Below, piece by piece: positions 19,111 through 28,272 of a stretch of 64,000 bases of DNA. The notes below the pieces were generated by a model. It saw only the letters and a list, made by a program, of their open reading frames with translations, searched no databases and was not told the origin of the DNA. Each line of letters begins with the position of its first letter. Positions within the stretch are counted from its first letter, which is position 1. The DNA comes from Symsagittifera roscoffensis (Eukaryota > Xenacoelomorpha > Acoela > Convolutidae), in assembly GCF_963678635.1 (NCBI RefSeq), contig NC_087062.1:21253789-21317788 (forward strand), written 5' to 3'. A program made the translations under genes and the position numbers.

Positions 19111-20313
19111 TTAAATGATTTCTATTTGCTTAAACTGTTAGTCCTTACGATTTTTTTTTGTTAGCCTAACCTGGGTCTATTTGTTCAGGGTTGGGGAGAA
19201 AAGTATATCGATTCCGAAGAATGATTTTATACTTTCTCATGGCTAGTATAAGCTAAGGTGTTAACTTACTTAATCTTACTTAAGGGTAGTGATTGTGTTC
19301 AGGGTTGGAGAATAGTAAATCGATCCACAAGGTTCAGGTATAATTAGAACGCGAGTAGTTCGTTAGATACTATTTTAAACTTACTAAGTCTAAGATTTAT
19401 CCTGGGTCTTGTAAGAGGGGGGATCAAGTGAAGGATGAATAACCGAAGTTCTTCACTGTTTATCCTAATTTGAATGATTAGTTTTGTTCAAAAATTTCTA
19501 TTAGTCCTGGGTTTTTAGAAAGGGTTGGATAGTGAATCGACGTTTGAGGTCGTTAGACACTAGTTAAGTGGGTGGGGGAGAACAAAGTTATTCTTTTTGA
19601 TCCAAGGATAGGCCTTGATGATCAAGTTTTAAATTTAATTAAATAGAAAATGATTTAAGATCCAAGGATAAGCCTTGATGATCTGATTTTAAAATTAAGT
19701 GAATTTAAGTTTTAAAATGATTTAAATTTGTGTAAGGAAAAGATTTAGTATTTTTATGATATTAGTGAGCTTATGAATGCTGTTATGTTTAGGTGATGAA
19801 GCTGGAACAACAGGATGATTTATAATTACTAACCATTTATTGTCATGCTACTAATTTTTATTTTGATTTTTCAATAAATTTTTTTCAAACATGTTTTGTA
19901 TATTACTGCAGAATTTAGGAAAACGATCTGAGATCTTTTTATCAATCGTTATTGTATATTAATAATTTTGTTTAGCGCCTGAAATGATTTTGAAGATTGA
20001 CTTCAAAATTTTATGTTTGCAAATGAAAATCTAAATTCATTGCTAGTAGTATTCTAAATACAAAAGTTTGTTCTGGCTTTTGCCGAACTATCATATAACT
20101 ATATGGTAAGTTTCTGCTTTGTCGTATGTCGTCTCTGGTTCGAGGTCTTCTTCCAATTCCGGGTAGTTCTGTTATCGTTCGGAATATTGGCTCTGATCTA
20201 TTGAGTCGTAGAGACATTTCGATTAAATTATTGTCGTATAACATTTTGTAAATGTTTTGTCTAAATTCTAATCTATTATTGGTTAATTCTAAGCTATTAA
20301 GGTCTTGTTCGAG
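19111..20313 (-). other. 5' leader of element 1
   Basis: About 1.2 kb between primer-binding site and first ORF, also seen in element 2 (63363-64000). It holds a 60-bp-period tandem pair of GATCCAAGGATARGCCTTGA (19599 and 19659; element 2 pair at 63904 and 63964), three copies of an AGGGTTGGA...ATCGA block (about 19187, 19299 and 19535), and a donor-like GTAAGATT at 19273-19279 that in element 2 (63551-63557) is preceded by CTAG, giving a strong donor. The conserved spacing suggests a structured leader (packaging, splicing or translation control). Confidence 0.55.
20011..20244 (-). CDS. Small leader ORF of unknown function (77 aa)
   Basis: A 77-codon frame with a real ATG, 70 bases inside the primer-binding site, Arg-rich in its middle (GIGRRPRTRDDIRQSRNLPY). 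It is the first ATG ORF of meaningful length on the genomic RNA and so would act as an upstream ORF or encode a short leader peptide. The matching part of element 2 is beyond the window, so conservation cannot be tested here. May be chance. Confidence 0.25.
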   Translation of the reverse strand: MLYDNNLIEMSLRLNRSEPIFRTITELPGIGRRPRTRDDIRQSRNLPYSYMIVRQKPEQTFVFRILLAMNLDFHLQT

Positions 20314-20329
20314 ACTTATGGTCGCACCA
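20314..20329 (-). promoter_or_regulatory. Primer-binding site
   Basis: Two bases after the LTR end CATAACTCA the minus strand reads TGGTGCGACCATAAG. Starting with TGG (complement of tRNA 3' CCA) directly after an LTR is the standard primer-binding-site pattern. The donor tRNA could not be identified from memory. Confidence 0.65.
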
Positions 20330-20531
20330 GATGAGTTATGACCGAAGTGTATAACTCATAGAGTAATTTCGGATAGGGTACACCGTCTGCTCGTCACGCT
20401 ATCTTATTTTCGGCCGGATAGATTCGTGCAACTTCTTAGTCTAATACCGATCCTAATCTTACTCTTATACTATCTAGTCTCAGGTTGTTTAACTAGTCTC
20501 TGCTAGGCTCAATAGATCTAGGGTATACTGG

Positions 20532-20537
20532 TTTATT
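20532..20537 (-). promoter_or_regulatory. LTR polyadenylation signal AATAAA
   Basis: AATAAA on the minus strand, downstream of the TATA-like box and the hairpin in sense orientation; twin at 2046-2051 in the 3' LTR. Its placement suggests R ends some 15-25 bases later and U5 spans about 170 bases to the LTR end. Confidence 0.5.
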
Positions 20538-20598
20538 GCGGCTGCTGAAGTACTCGGGAGAGTTCAACTAACTTCTAAGTTAAATTCAAATCTCTCTG

Positions 20599-20626
20599 GT
20601 GCTGAAATTACAAGTAATTTCAGCAC
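20599..20626 (-). promoter_or_regulatory. Perfect 13-bp hairpin in LTR, TAR-like position
   Basis: GTGCTGAAATTAC, two bases, then GTAATTTCAGCAC: a perfect stem. It lies about 45-80 bases downstream of the TATA-like box and about 60 bases before AATAAA, so it should fall at the start of the R region and be present near the 5' end of the RNA. It has the position of a lentiviral TAR stem, but a role is inference. The same stem is at 2113-2140. Confidence 0.45.
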
Positions 20627-20671
20627 TTACAAATAAGTGGATTGTTAGTCAGATGGATCATGATTGGTTAA

Positions 20672-20680
20672 TATTAAATA
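20672..20680 (-). promoter_or_regulatory. LTR TATA-like box with flanking CCAAT motifs
   Basis: Minus strand reads TATTTAATA, with inverted GATTGG/CCAATC motifs within about 50 bp on both sides. It lies upstream of the hairpin and the AATAAA in sense order, as expected for U3 promoter, then R, then polyadenylation signal. The 3' LTR copy is at 2186-2194. Start-site position is inferred only. Confidence 0.4.
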
Positions 20681-20741
20681 CTTTACATTGGTAAAATATC
20701 TAATTTATCCAATCATAAAATGTAGTTTAGATCAGGTTCCA

Positions 20742-20798
20742 TTATTATTAATTTCCCCACCCTTTTTCTTCAAAAGAGGAATTGTTAAGTAGATCCCT
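20742..20798. mobile_element. MITE-A copy 1, right part
   Basis: Begins with the right copy of the TTAT target-site duplication and ends with AATTGTTAAGTAGATCCC, the inverted partner of the repeat at 1729. Without element 1 the MITE would be roughly 170 bp. No clear target-site duplication of the MITE itself was found. Confidence 0.7.
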
Positions 20799-21791
20799 TA
20801 CGGAACTCGAATCACAAATAAAACGATTTCAATATAATACAATGCCCTTTCAATGAAAACCTCTTTCATTTGCTGGATTTGCATGAAAAATCCCTAAGGA
20901 ACATTTTAGTCCATTGTTCCTTTCTACTCCTACGGGGGTGGTCAGAGGATATAAAACAAAGCTGGTTTAATTTTCTGGCTCAAAAGAAACTCAGGTTTAT
21001 ATAGCTAGGTTTATGAAGATCGATATTTGCTGGTATTAGCCATAAAGAACGGAATTCGCAGCAAGTAATCCACATAAAGATGACAAATAAACCCATTTGA
21101 ATGTTGAAAAAAAATAGGCTACTTTATTAATCAGTGAAAAATGAAGTCGAACGGGTTCAGTAAAAATTATTTGCTGAATTTAATCAGTCCTAGAAACCGT
21201 TATAAATTGAATTGAGGCATGCTATTTGGTATATTCAATACTTTTTGCTCAGCGAAATATATAACTTTGTACTTTACCTAGCGTGGGGTGGAAAATTCAT
21301 AGAGAGAGACTGCGCTTACCAGGGCAAAGCCCTGTATGTTCTGACTGCCATGAAACAGTCGCAAACAGAAGTTTTGGGACAAAAAACTAACAAATAAACG
21401 GATATTGAGTATTTAGACTTTTCTTGCCCCATAGCCAATCTCAAGTTGTAATTAAATGTTATTTTAGGTCAATGAACAAAATGTTGACATATATAAGGAT
21501 CGTCAGTATTTTCTGTTTTTTTTTGGGAAAAGTTTTAAAAATGAAAGCGTTTGAACTCGATTTTTTTGCGCTGCTGCTTGTGCACGTTTATTTAAAACTC
21601 ATTTGCTACGAAGAAGGGACATTACGCTCTGCATTTACGAAAGTGCAAAAAAACATGATGAATATAGTTTGGAAAAAGCAATCTAGCGGAATATGAAAAT
21701 TGTCTACTAAACCAGTTTTCTTTAATTGGGTTCTTTCATGAGCAGGCTGTCAATGAAACTAAGTCGTTCTTAGTTTCAGTAATAGAAAAAT
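20799..21791. other. No gene seen; one short hairpin motif
   Basis: AT-rich sequence without a supported gene. At 21320-21334 it contains CAGGGCAAAGCCCTG followed by TATGTTCTGACTGCC, a member of the dispersed hairpin family also at 29828, 38876 and 40180. Confidence 0.5.
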
Positions 21792-22223
21792 CAGGGGCGG
21801 ATTTAGCGGGGGCGGACACTTCTCTCTTTCAGGGATTCGACCCCCTGCCGACCCAAAGGGTCCCCCTTTGTACTATTTTGAGTTTTTCATTTTTGGTAAC
21901 GGTCCCTAAAATTTTTCTAAAGGCGCCTTTGGCGCCAATATATACTAATTTCGAGGGGGATCGCGCGCCAAAAAAAACGCAATTTTTTTGTCAAAATTTT
22001 TTGCAAAAAGTGCCGAAAAACCCCTTTTTCGGCCTGTTTTTTTTCAAAATTTTGCCTGCGGTGCAGAAATTTTTGCCAAAACAGGGTCTTTCATGGTCTT
22101 TCTACTGCTTTGGGAGAGCTCTGAAAATCAACTTGGTCGACTTAAAAAAAGGTCGACAAAACTTTTTTGAAATTTTTTTGAAAATCCGCCCCCCGCCCTC
22201 AAGAAAATCCTAGATCCGCGCCT
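21792..22223. mobile_element. hAT-like MITE, copy 1
   Basis: Starts CAGGGGCGGATTTAG and ends with a diverged CTAGATCCGCGCCT, inverted to each other. Flanked by AGAAAAAT (21784-21791) and AGAAAAAA (22224-22231), a 7/8 target-site duplication of the length used by hAT transposons. The interior is shared with copies at 24048 and 28000. No transposase. Confidence 0.75.
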
Positions 22224-24047
22224 AGAAAAAATTTGGTCAGAATGGCATTTATTTTTCCAGCTATCTGTCTTATCAAAAAAAAGCAGGTGAAAATTATCGC
22301 AGGATAAACTCGTGTACTTCTGTAGTTTTATAACTCAGTTTTTCAGTATTTTGATTAGGCCATGAAAAATTTTCGTCACATGCACTAATTTATTCACTGG
22401 AATTGTCTGAAAAAAAAAACATTCTGCTCCAAGCATAAATATTTTGCTATCTAACATAAAATTGAAAGTGGCAAAAACAACAATTCTGAATCCGTATAAC
22501 AGTATAATAATATTCTGGAAAATGTTCTCTTTTTGTTTTAAATTTTTAACCAAATACAAACCTAATTTGCATGTCACTGAGAATGAATGACAGTCAAAGG
22601 TATACTTTTGTTGGAAAATAACTTTTTATCAGCACTCCATTAGGATCAATTTTAAGATTTTTCCAGTTTTAAAATTTGATATTGTAAAAAAATCCATTTC
22701 GAAAGCAAGTTGTATAATTCTATTTTTCTTATTATTAAGAATCTTTATCGGTATTAAAAAATCACTAGAAGTTTTTGTTTTTTGTTTTCCAGATCGAATG
22801 AATTTTGAATAATTGGCGCAAGTTTAGTAATGTAATTGATGCAACTAATTCAAGTTCAACTGTTTGTACTCAGTTACAGTCCTAGAGCAAGGGTGTACTC
22901 AATTTTGCGTAAGTTTTTACTGTTTTTATTTTTGAATCGGTATCTCTGGTGGAGATATTTTCTTCTTTTTACAGAGCGGTTGATTTTTTTGCATATAAGT
23001 TTATTTTAGACTAATATCCATATATGTTTGTAAAATTTATGATAGATTTTGAACGTTTTTACCCAAAAAATTAAATTTTTTTACTCATGTTTATAAAAAA
23101 AGATGTTATCAACTTGTATCCACTGCTTTATATTTTTAGCTCAATTTATTTTTAGCTCAATAAATATTTTTTAACTAATTTTTTTTTTTAATTTTGGATT
23201 TTCTTGTAAAATTTGATTATTTCAAAAAAAATTTAAATAGGCCCCTCAAGCTACGCTAAGTAAAAATAATGTTCTTAGCGTTTAGTACCACATTAATTAC
23301 GCAAAAAAATATTGCTTCATTTTCTTTTGAAACAATTTATAAAGCTGATTAAAAAGCAGCTTACCAAAAAAATTTTCTTATTCAAATAACTATTCGAGGC
23401 AATATTTTTTGTGTAATAATGGAAATTAAAAAAAATTTTAGCAAATAAGTTGCAATGCGATATCGCTATTTTGTATATTGTTCAAAAACAACCAAAAAAA
23501 TAGTGTTCACTGCTAATGAGAGCCGAGATTTTTCTTCCAATTGATGTTTATTAGCAACTGCTACCTTTCTTACCATTAACACATATAAACACGGTGAATG
23601 AGCTAGCCTCAGAATTAGCACGGTGCGGTAAAAACGGGTTAAAACGGGTTAAAACGGAGCCTCAGAATTAGCGATGGTTGGCGGTGTCTTGTACACTCAC
23701 TGGTGGCGTGGTGTGCAGTAACGTTGTTGGTGTGGTTTCGGATAATTCACACTTCACTGCTTGAAAATAAACTATTTACAGTTATTATCAATAACTATGA
23801 ATACAATGGCCCTTAAAACTGATGAGAACTTGATACAATCTGGAACCTGGGAGTTCTTAGTATTTATATTTAAATTGTGCATCAAGTTACCAACACAGAG
23901 TAGCATATTTTTGTAGTAGAAAAACAACAGCTAAATTTTGCATCGAGAGTTGTGGTGACATAAATCGAGACACTCAGTGTCGAGCTGTGAACCAATTTCG
24001 AGATGCAATTTAAGCTGTTGCTGATATGGTATGAATTCATACAAACA
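22224..24047. other. No gene seen; AT-rich
   Basis: Low-complexity AT-rich DNA. A short GC-richer patch at about 23580-23760 has a repeated CCTCAGAATTAGC (about 23607 and 23660) and a triple ACGGGTTAAA, and could be a tiny exon or repeat edge, but no frame was convincing. Confidence 0.5.
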
Positions 24048-24390
24048 CAGGAGCGGATTAAGGGGGGGGGACGCCTTCCGCTCAGGGATTCGAGTCCCTG
24101 CCTTTGCCGCCAATATATACTAATTCTGGGGGAGGGGGGGTTCTGGGAGCACGCGCCTAATAAACGCGATTTATTGCTCAAAATTTTCCAAAAATTGCCT
24201 AAAAACGCCTTTTTTGGCCTGTTTTTTCAAATTTTTGTCTACGGCGCAAAACGTCTGGCCCAAACAGTGACTTTTTAGTGTTAGGGGAGAGCTCGAAAAA
24301 TCAGTGTGGCCGACTTAAAAAATTGTCGACAAAATTTTCGAAAGATTTTTGAAAATCCGCCCCCTTGAGAAAATCCTAGATCCACCCCTG
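24048..24390. mobile_element. hAT-like MITE, copy 2
   Basis: Begins CAGGAGCGGATTAAG and ends CTAGATCCACCCCTG. Flanks are TACAAACA (24040-24047) and TAGAAACA (24391-24398), a 7/8 match of 8 bp. Same family as 21792-22223. Includes a purine-rich run of G near 24061. Confidence 0.8.
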
Positions 24391-25588
24391 TAGAAACATG
24401 TAGTTTTTACTCTCTAATTCGTTTGTTTGATTGATCGCTGGAAGCACAAACATATTTGATGCTAAAGTTGAAAATTATAAAAAAAGAATGTGCTGACTGA
24501 AAATTGCTATTTTTTCTATCATAGCAGTAAGTACACTTAATCTGACGGGTAACTACTTGTTCTGACATTGGTAACGACAGTAACGGAATATTTGAGCTCG
24601 GGGTGGTTTATTTCTTCAGACTAATTTCGATTTTTTAAGTAGTCATTTTTGACCTTCTGACGAAATTTCCTTGTTTTATTCAAAATGTGTTTTTGTCCTG
24701 AGCTTATTAAATGAAAAAATGAACAAAAATTTGAGCTTAAATGGATTTTTTTGGCTTTTTTACTCAATCAAAAATTACGTCGAAATCAAGTGAAATCAAC
24801 GTCTCCCAAAACTTGCAAGAAGAGTATAATCTCCAAAACGTTGTATAAAATAATTGACTTTTCTTGATATACAAAAAAGAAGAATTTTGCAAAATGAAAC
24901 TCCAATTTTTTATTTAAATACTTGTTTTAAACGTTTTGCGCGATTTTTTTTGTTGAAAACACCCTTGTTAAAGAATGTTGGATTTTACCGCTTAAATTAA
25001 AAAATTTAAGGAAAATTAACCTGAACTGTTACGATAAAATAACCTTAATTCTCTTCATTTTTAAAATTTTTTACCTTAACACTTCAGATTAATTTACCTT
25101 AACTTTTTTGTTCTTAGGGAAAAATTTAAGCTAGAAATACCTTAGTGTTAAGGTAAATATAGATAACTCACCTGCTTTTCAAAGGTAATTTTTTAAGGTA
25201 AATTTCCCTATAAAAATTAGTTTAAGGTACTTTTTAAGGCTGATACACCTTAACTTTTAAGATGATTTTATATTATATCTCATATTATATCAGTGGTCGA
25301 ACTGGCACTTTTAGCTGGTTTTTGATTGACTAAAAAAGCCAAAAAATTTTTTTTGGTTTTAAAATATGGGCTCGAATTTTGCAAATTAAGTTGAAGAAAT
25401 TAATTCTGCTAAAATTCTAAGCAAGTTTTGTGCGCTTCATTTTTTCATATTTTGTCTAAAGTCAACCCAGTTTTAGAAAAACGCGTTTCAATTTTCAAGT
25501 TTAATTTGTTTTGTCCTGATAATCAGCACTGTATAATCCGTTAAAATATTTTAAACTTCATGACCCAAAATATCCGTTCTTGTTTCAG
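24391..25588. other. AT-rich; cluster of ACCTTAA/TTAAGGT motifs
   Basis: No gene recognised. Between about 25010 and 25260 the word ACCTTAA or its complement recurs roughly ten times in both orientations, making the stretch an imperfect palindromic block, perhaps a decayed foldback element. The end of this interval is probably an intron of the gene at 25589. Confidence 0.4.
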
Positions 25589-26190
25589 ACGAGTACAGCG
25601 GAGAACGTGATCAGAGGTCAGACTCGGATGCTGATGGAGTGGCGAGAGAGCTTCGTGAACAGGATCGACAGGTTCCGGGAGCAGAGCATCTGGTCATTCG
25701 CACTTCTTCTCTGCTCAGTCATTCTAGGTGCGAAGCAGTCGGTCACTTACTTATAACTTCTTCTCAAAACACTCCTCGATTTCATGGTTTTATTAGCCCA
25801 GTAACTATCCTAATTGCATTCCTTAAATGGTTTTAACTATTGAAAGGTTTTATATTTGTATGATAAAAATTAAAAGCAAGATTGTTATCAGCCCAGAGAA
25901 ATAAACTGTTTTTAAAATAAAGTTTAGGTCTTTAAGGAACACAACAGCGGTTCTCCGCAAAATGCTCGTATGGTGGTCCTGCTACTCTAGCATAAATGGT
26001 CTTAACTAAACTTATTGACTGGGTGGAACTAGAGTTGTTATTAAAAATTTGAGTTTTGAATGAAAATATACTTTTAGGTTTGGAAAGATGTTACGCAATC
26101 ATGACGAGAGCCAAGGTGCAGAGGGAGAAAATGAGGAAGAAGAGTCTGGCCGTTGGACTAGAGGATGTTCACGCTAAAATGGACGTCTAA
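25589..26190 (+). CDS. Last two exons of a small single-pass membrane protein gene
   Basis: Exon 25589-25727 follows TTGTTTCAG and ends at CTAG before GTGCGA; exon 26078-26190 follows CTTTTAG. Phases agree (46 codons plus one base, then two bases plus 37 codons with TAA). The product is amphipathic and charged (MLMEWRESFVNRIDRFREQ), then a membrane span starting SIWSFALLLCSVIL, then a Lys/Arg-rich tail (AKVQREKMRKKSL). GC content is clearly above the surroundings, and AATAAA lies 19 bases after the stop. The start may be the internal ATG in exon 1 (about 70 residues) or lie in an unseen upstream exon. No family recognised; the basic tail after the span suggests an internal-membrane or plasma-membrane adaptor. 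Confidence 0.65.
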
Positions 26191-26208
26191 AAAGGGGTGT
26201 TAGCTTGC

Positions 26209-26214
26209 AATAAA
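26209..26214 (+). promoter_or_regulatory. Polyadenylation signal AATAAA
   Basis: Exact AATAAA 19 bases after the TAA of the two-exon gene ending at 26190; supports that gene model and a very short 3' UTR. Confidence 0.6.
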
Positions 26215-27157
26215 CAGGTGTGATTATTCGCACTAAAGCCTTAAACTCGGGTAAAAAGTTGAAGAAATGCAAAAAAAAATATTACTGTTAGCTTAGAAAA
26301 AAAAACCAATGGGAAAAATTAAAAAAGAATTTCAAAACTTCAAAAAAATCGTAGTAATTGAATGAAAATGATCGAAGCATTTTTCAATTTTGAAACTGCG
26401 TAAGCTTCAAATATCTGTTTATTGCAGGCGTTCTCCTCAAAAATATAATTCCTGCCGCCGCCATAGTAGATTTTATTGCCCAAACAACCTGATTTCACTT
26501 TTTATTGAATTTTAACGTTGCTATACTTTTTTGCTTATACGTTTGAGCCGAAAATGGTTGTACAAAATAATGTTCTCAATTTAAAATTCCGTTCAATTTC
26601 TAGTTATCATCGAAAGAAGATCTTGTTTTATGTCCATTTTAATTTATTATTTTATAAAAACTTTTGTAGACAGTTTGTATAATTCTTTTAGCCATTGAGT
26701 TTTAGAATTTTTTCTTCGCGATGATTGATTTCTTGGGATAAGAAGCCGAGTATAAAATGAATAAGATGCTGAGTAAAATGGGATGCTTAGGTGGTGCTTA
26801 GTCCATTTCACCTGACATTTTTGAGAGATTGACAGCCATAATAAACCCACCAATGGATGTTAATATTTTCTTGTCTGTCAAAGCACATCAAGATTAATTG
26901 AATTCTGATCGTGTTTTAATCGAACCTCACTTGATTAATGCTTCCATTGTGTCTACTCTCAATTCAGCAGGTGAATTTTACACCCCACCGAATTGAAAGA
27001 CTAATCTCTTTTTAATAAAATAAAAAAAATCGGCGCGTTTTTGACTTCAGCTGGTTTTAAATACATCTGAAAAATCAAATAAATTATAGCTCAAACGCGA
27101 CTACTGATAAAAAACCGAGCGTTACAAGCTTGTTTCTCCAGTGAATTTAGTAAAAAG
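26215..27157. other. Intergenic, no gene seen
   Basis: AT-rich, no supported ORF. The last ~25 bases before 27158 include CTTGTTTCTCCAG, an acceptor-like sequence 19 bases before the ATG of the next gene. Confidence 0.5.
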
Positions 27158-27856
27158 ATGGCAGGAAACCTGAAAACTGACAACAAATTTCTCAAAATTC
27201 AGCGCAAAACTTTGCAAAAAGAGCTTGAAATTTTACGGCTAGGTCACACGAGCAAAATAAAGCAAATCGAAATGTATCGGAAGCAGTTTTATGACCGAAA
27301 TACTCGACTCGACAACGACATGAGAAACAAAGAGTCGTATCTCCGAGGGTCTGAAATCGGAGTTGTCGAGAGTATGATTCATCCCGAAGACCTAGACCGA
27401 TACACGACTTCGCCTTCAATATACAACCGAATTAAGTCGGCCGACAAACACTTCAAAGAGAGACCCGAGTCAGGACGGCGGTCGGTTGCAAAGCGCCGAG
27501 TTAAGTCGGCTCCTACGAAACGAGAGGAAACGAAGACTCCGTTAAGCGAACGTCGTGATGCCGAGCACTATTCGTGTCATCGACCAAAAACAGCAAACAC
27601 TTTTTTCGCTCGAAAAAATAACGAAGAGGATCTACGGAAGTTCCGCGAAGAGTTGATTGAAATTGAGAAAGCGAAAAGACCAATTTTGCAAAACAAAGTT
27701 GAGAGTTTTGCCAAAATTTTCCAAGACATGAAAGAAACTGGGGGATATTTCAATCGAGATTGTGATATGGAGGATGTTGCGAAAAACCTGGATGAGGCCT
27801 ACTTCAGAATACACCAGAAGTATCCCACTAGAAGGGCGGAAGAGGTCGCACATTAG
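27158..27856 (+). CDS. Charged coiled-coil protein, 232 aa, unknown function
   Basis: Single open frame from ATG (context AAAAAGATGG) to TAG. Residues about 1-55 are a basic coiled coil (RKTLQKELEILRL, IKQIEMYRKQFYDRNTRLDN); the middle is Arg/Ser/Pro-rich with KSA/KTA motifs (RIKSAD, RRVKSAP, RPKTANTF), a style frequent in microtubule or ciliary proteins; residues about 150-215 are again helical and charged (DLRKFREELIEIEKAKRP). Higher GC than the flanks, which supports constraint. No domain recognised. The acceptor-like CTCCAG just upstream suggests a 5'-UTR intron or spliced-leader addition. A weak AATATA lies after the stop. Confidence 0.75.
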   Translation: MAGNLKTDNKFLKIQRKTLQKELEILRLGHTSKIKQIEMYRKQFYDRNTRLDNDMRNKESYLRGSEIGVVESMIHPEDLDRYTTSPSIYNRIKSADKHFKERPESGRRSVAKRRVKSAPTKREETKTPLSERRDAEHYSCHRPKTANTFFARKNNEEDLRKFREELIEIEKAKRPILQNKVESFAKIFQDMKETGGYFNRDCDMEDVAKNLDEAYFRIHQKYPTRRAEEVAH

Positions 27857-27999
27857 ATGGAGAGTAGCATATATCAATTAACTCGTTGTTTAGTAGATAC
27901 TGAAAATAATATATAAAAAATATCCTTGCACTTACAATTTATAGTTCGAATATCAATTCAGAGCATTTGTGGCTGAGAAATAAAAAGAATGATCAACCA

Positions 28000-28272
28000 C
28001 AGGGGCGGATCTAGGATTTTCTCGAGGGGGGGGGGGCGGATTTTCAAAAAAAAATTCCGAAAATTTTGACGACTTTTTTTTTAGGTCAACCAAATTGATA
28101 TTTCGAGCTCTCCCAAAGCAGTGGGCACTTTTTGGGCACTTTTTGAAAAATTTTGAAAAAGTATCAAAGGGTCGGCAGGGGGTCGAATCCCTGAGGGGGG
28201 GGGGGGGGGAAGAAAGCGTCCCCACCCCCCGCTCCACCCCCCCCCCCCCCCCCCCCCCCTACTAAATCCGCC
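28000..28272. mobile_element. hAT-like MITE, copy 3 (opposite orientation)
   Basis: Starts CAGGGGCGGATCTAGGATT and ends CTAAATCCGCC (last four bases lost). Flanks ATCAACCA (27992-27999) and ATCAATCA (28273-28280) form a 7/8 8-bp duplication. Interior is inverted relative to copies 1 and 2. It contains a G15 run (28195-28209) and a C23 run (28237-28259), which may be length-variable or assembly-sensitive. Confidence 0.8.

Larger units (their letters stand above)
1846..20741 (-). mobile_element. Element 1: giant env-bearing Ty3/gypsy-type LTR retrotransposon
   Basis: An 18.9-kb element read on the minus strand. Direct LTRs (1846-2257 and 20332-20741) match base for base over 407 bp, ends are TG...CA, and TTAT flanks both sides (1842-1845 and 20742-20745). 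A primer-binding site starts two bases after the 5' LTR. The order protease, RT (YLDD), RNase H, integrase (HHCC, DDE, GPY) is that of Ty3/gypsy. Extra genes precede gag (a basic ORF, ORF0) and follow pol (a 62-aa membrane ORF, a 377-codon ORF, an 872-aa glycoprotein, a ~600-codon ORF). Gypsy-type elements with env are usually 6-10 kb, so this is about twice the usual size. gag-pol is interrupted by four UAA stops and one frameshift, so this copy is probably not autonomous. Confidence 0.9.
20332..20741 (-). repeat. 5' LTR of element 1
   Basis: The copy upstream of the ORFs in sense orientation. On the minus strand it begins TGGAACCTGATC and ends CATAACTCA. Bases 20332-20738 show no difference from 1846-2252. 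Its inner edge is confirmed by the primer-binding site two bases further on. Outer bases differ slightly from the 3' LTR (TGG against TGTAA), so the exact U3 start is uncertain. Internal signals are listed separately. Confidence 0.88.

Noticed and set aside
20290-20331. tRNA gene at the primer-binding site
   Set aside because: GTTCGAG before the CCA end looks like a T-loop, but no matching stems or remaining cloverleaf could be drawn.
21878-22213. 111-aa ORF with KFL/FF-rich composition
   Set aside because: It covers a hAT-like MITE; the sequence is low-complexity and differs in the other copies.
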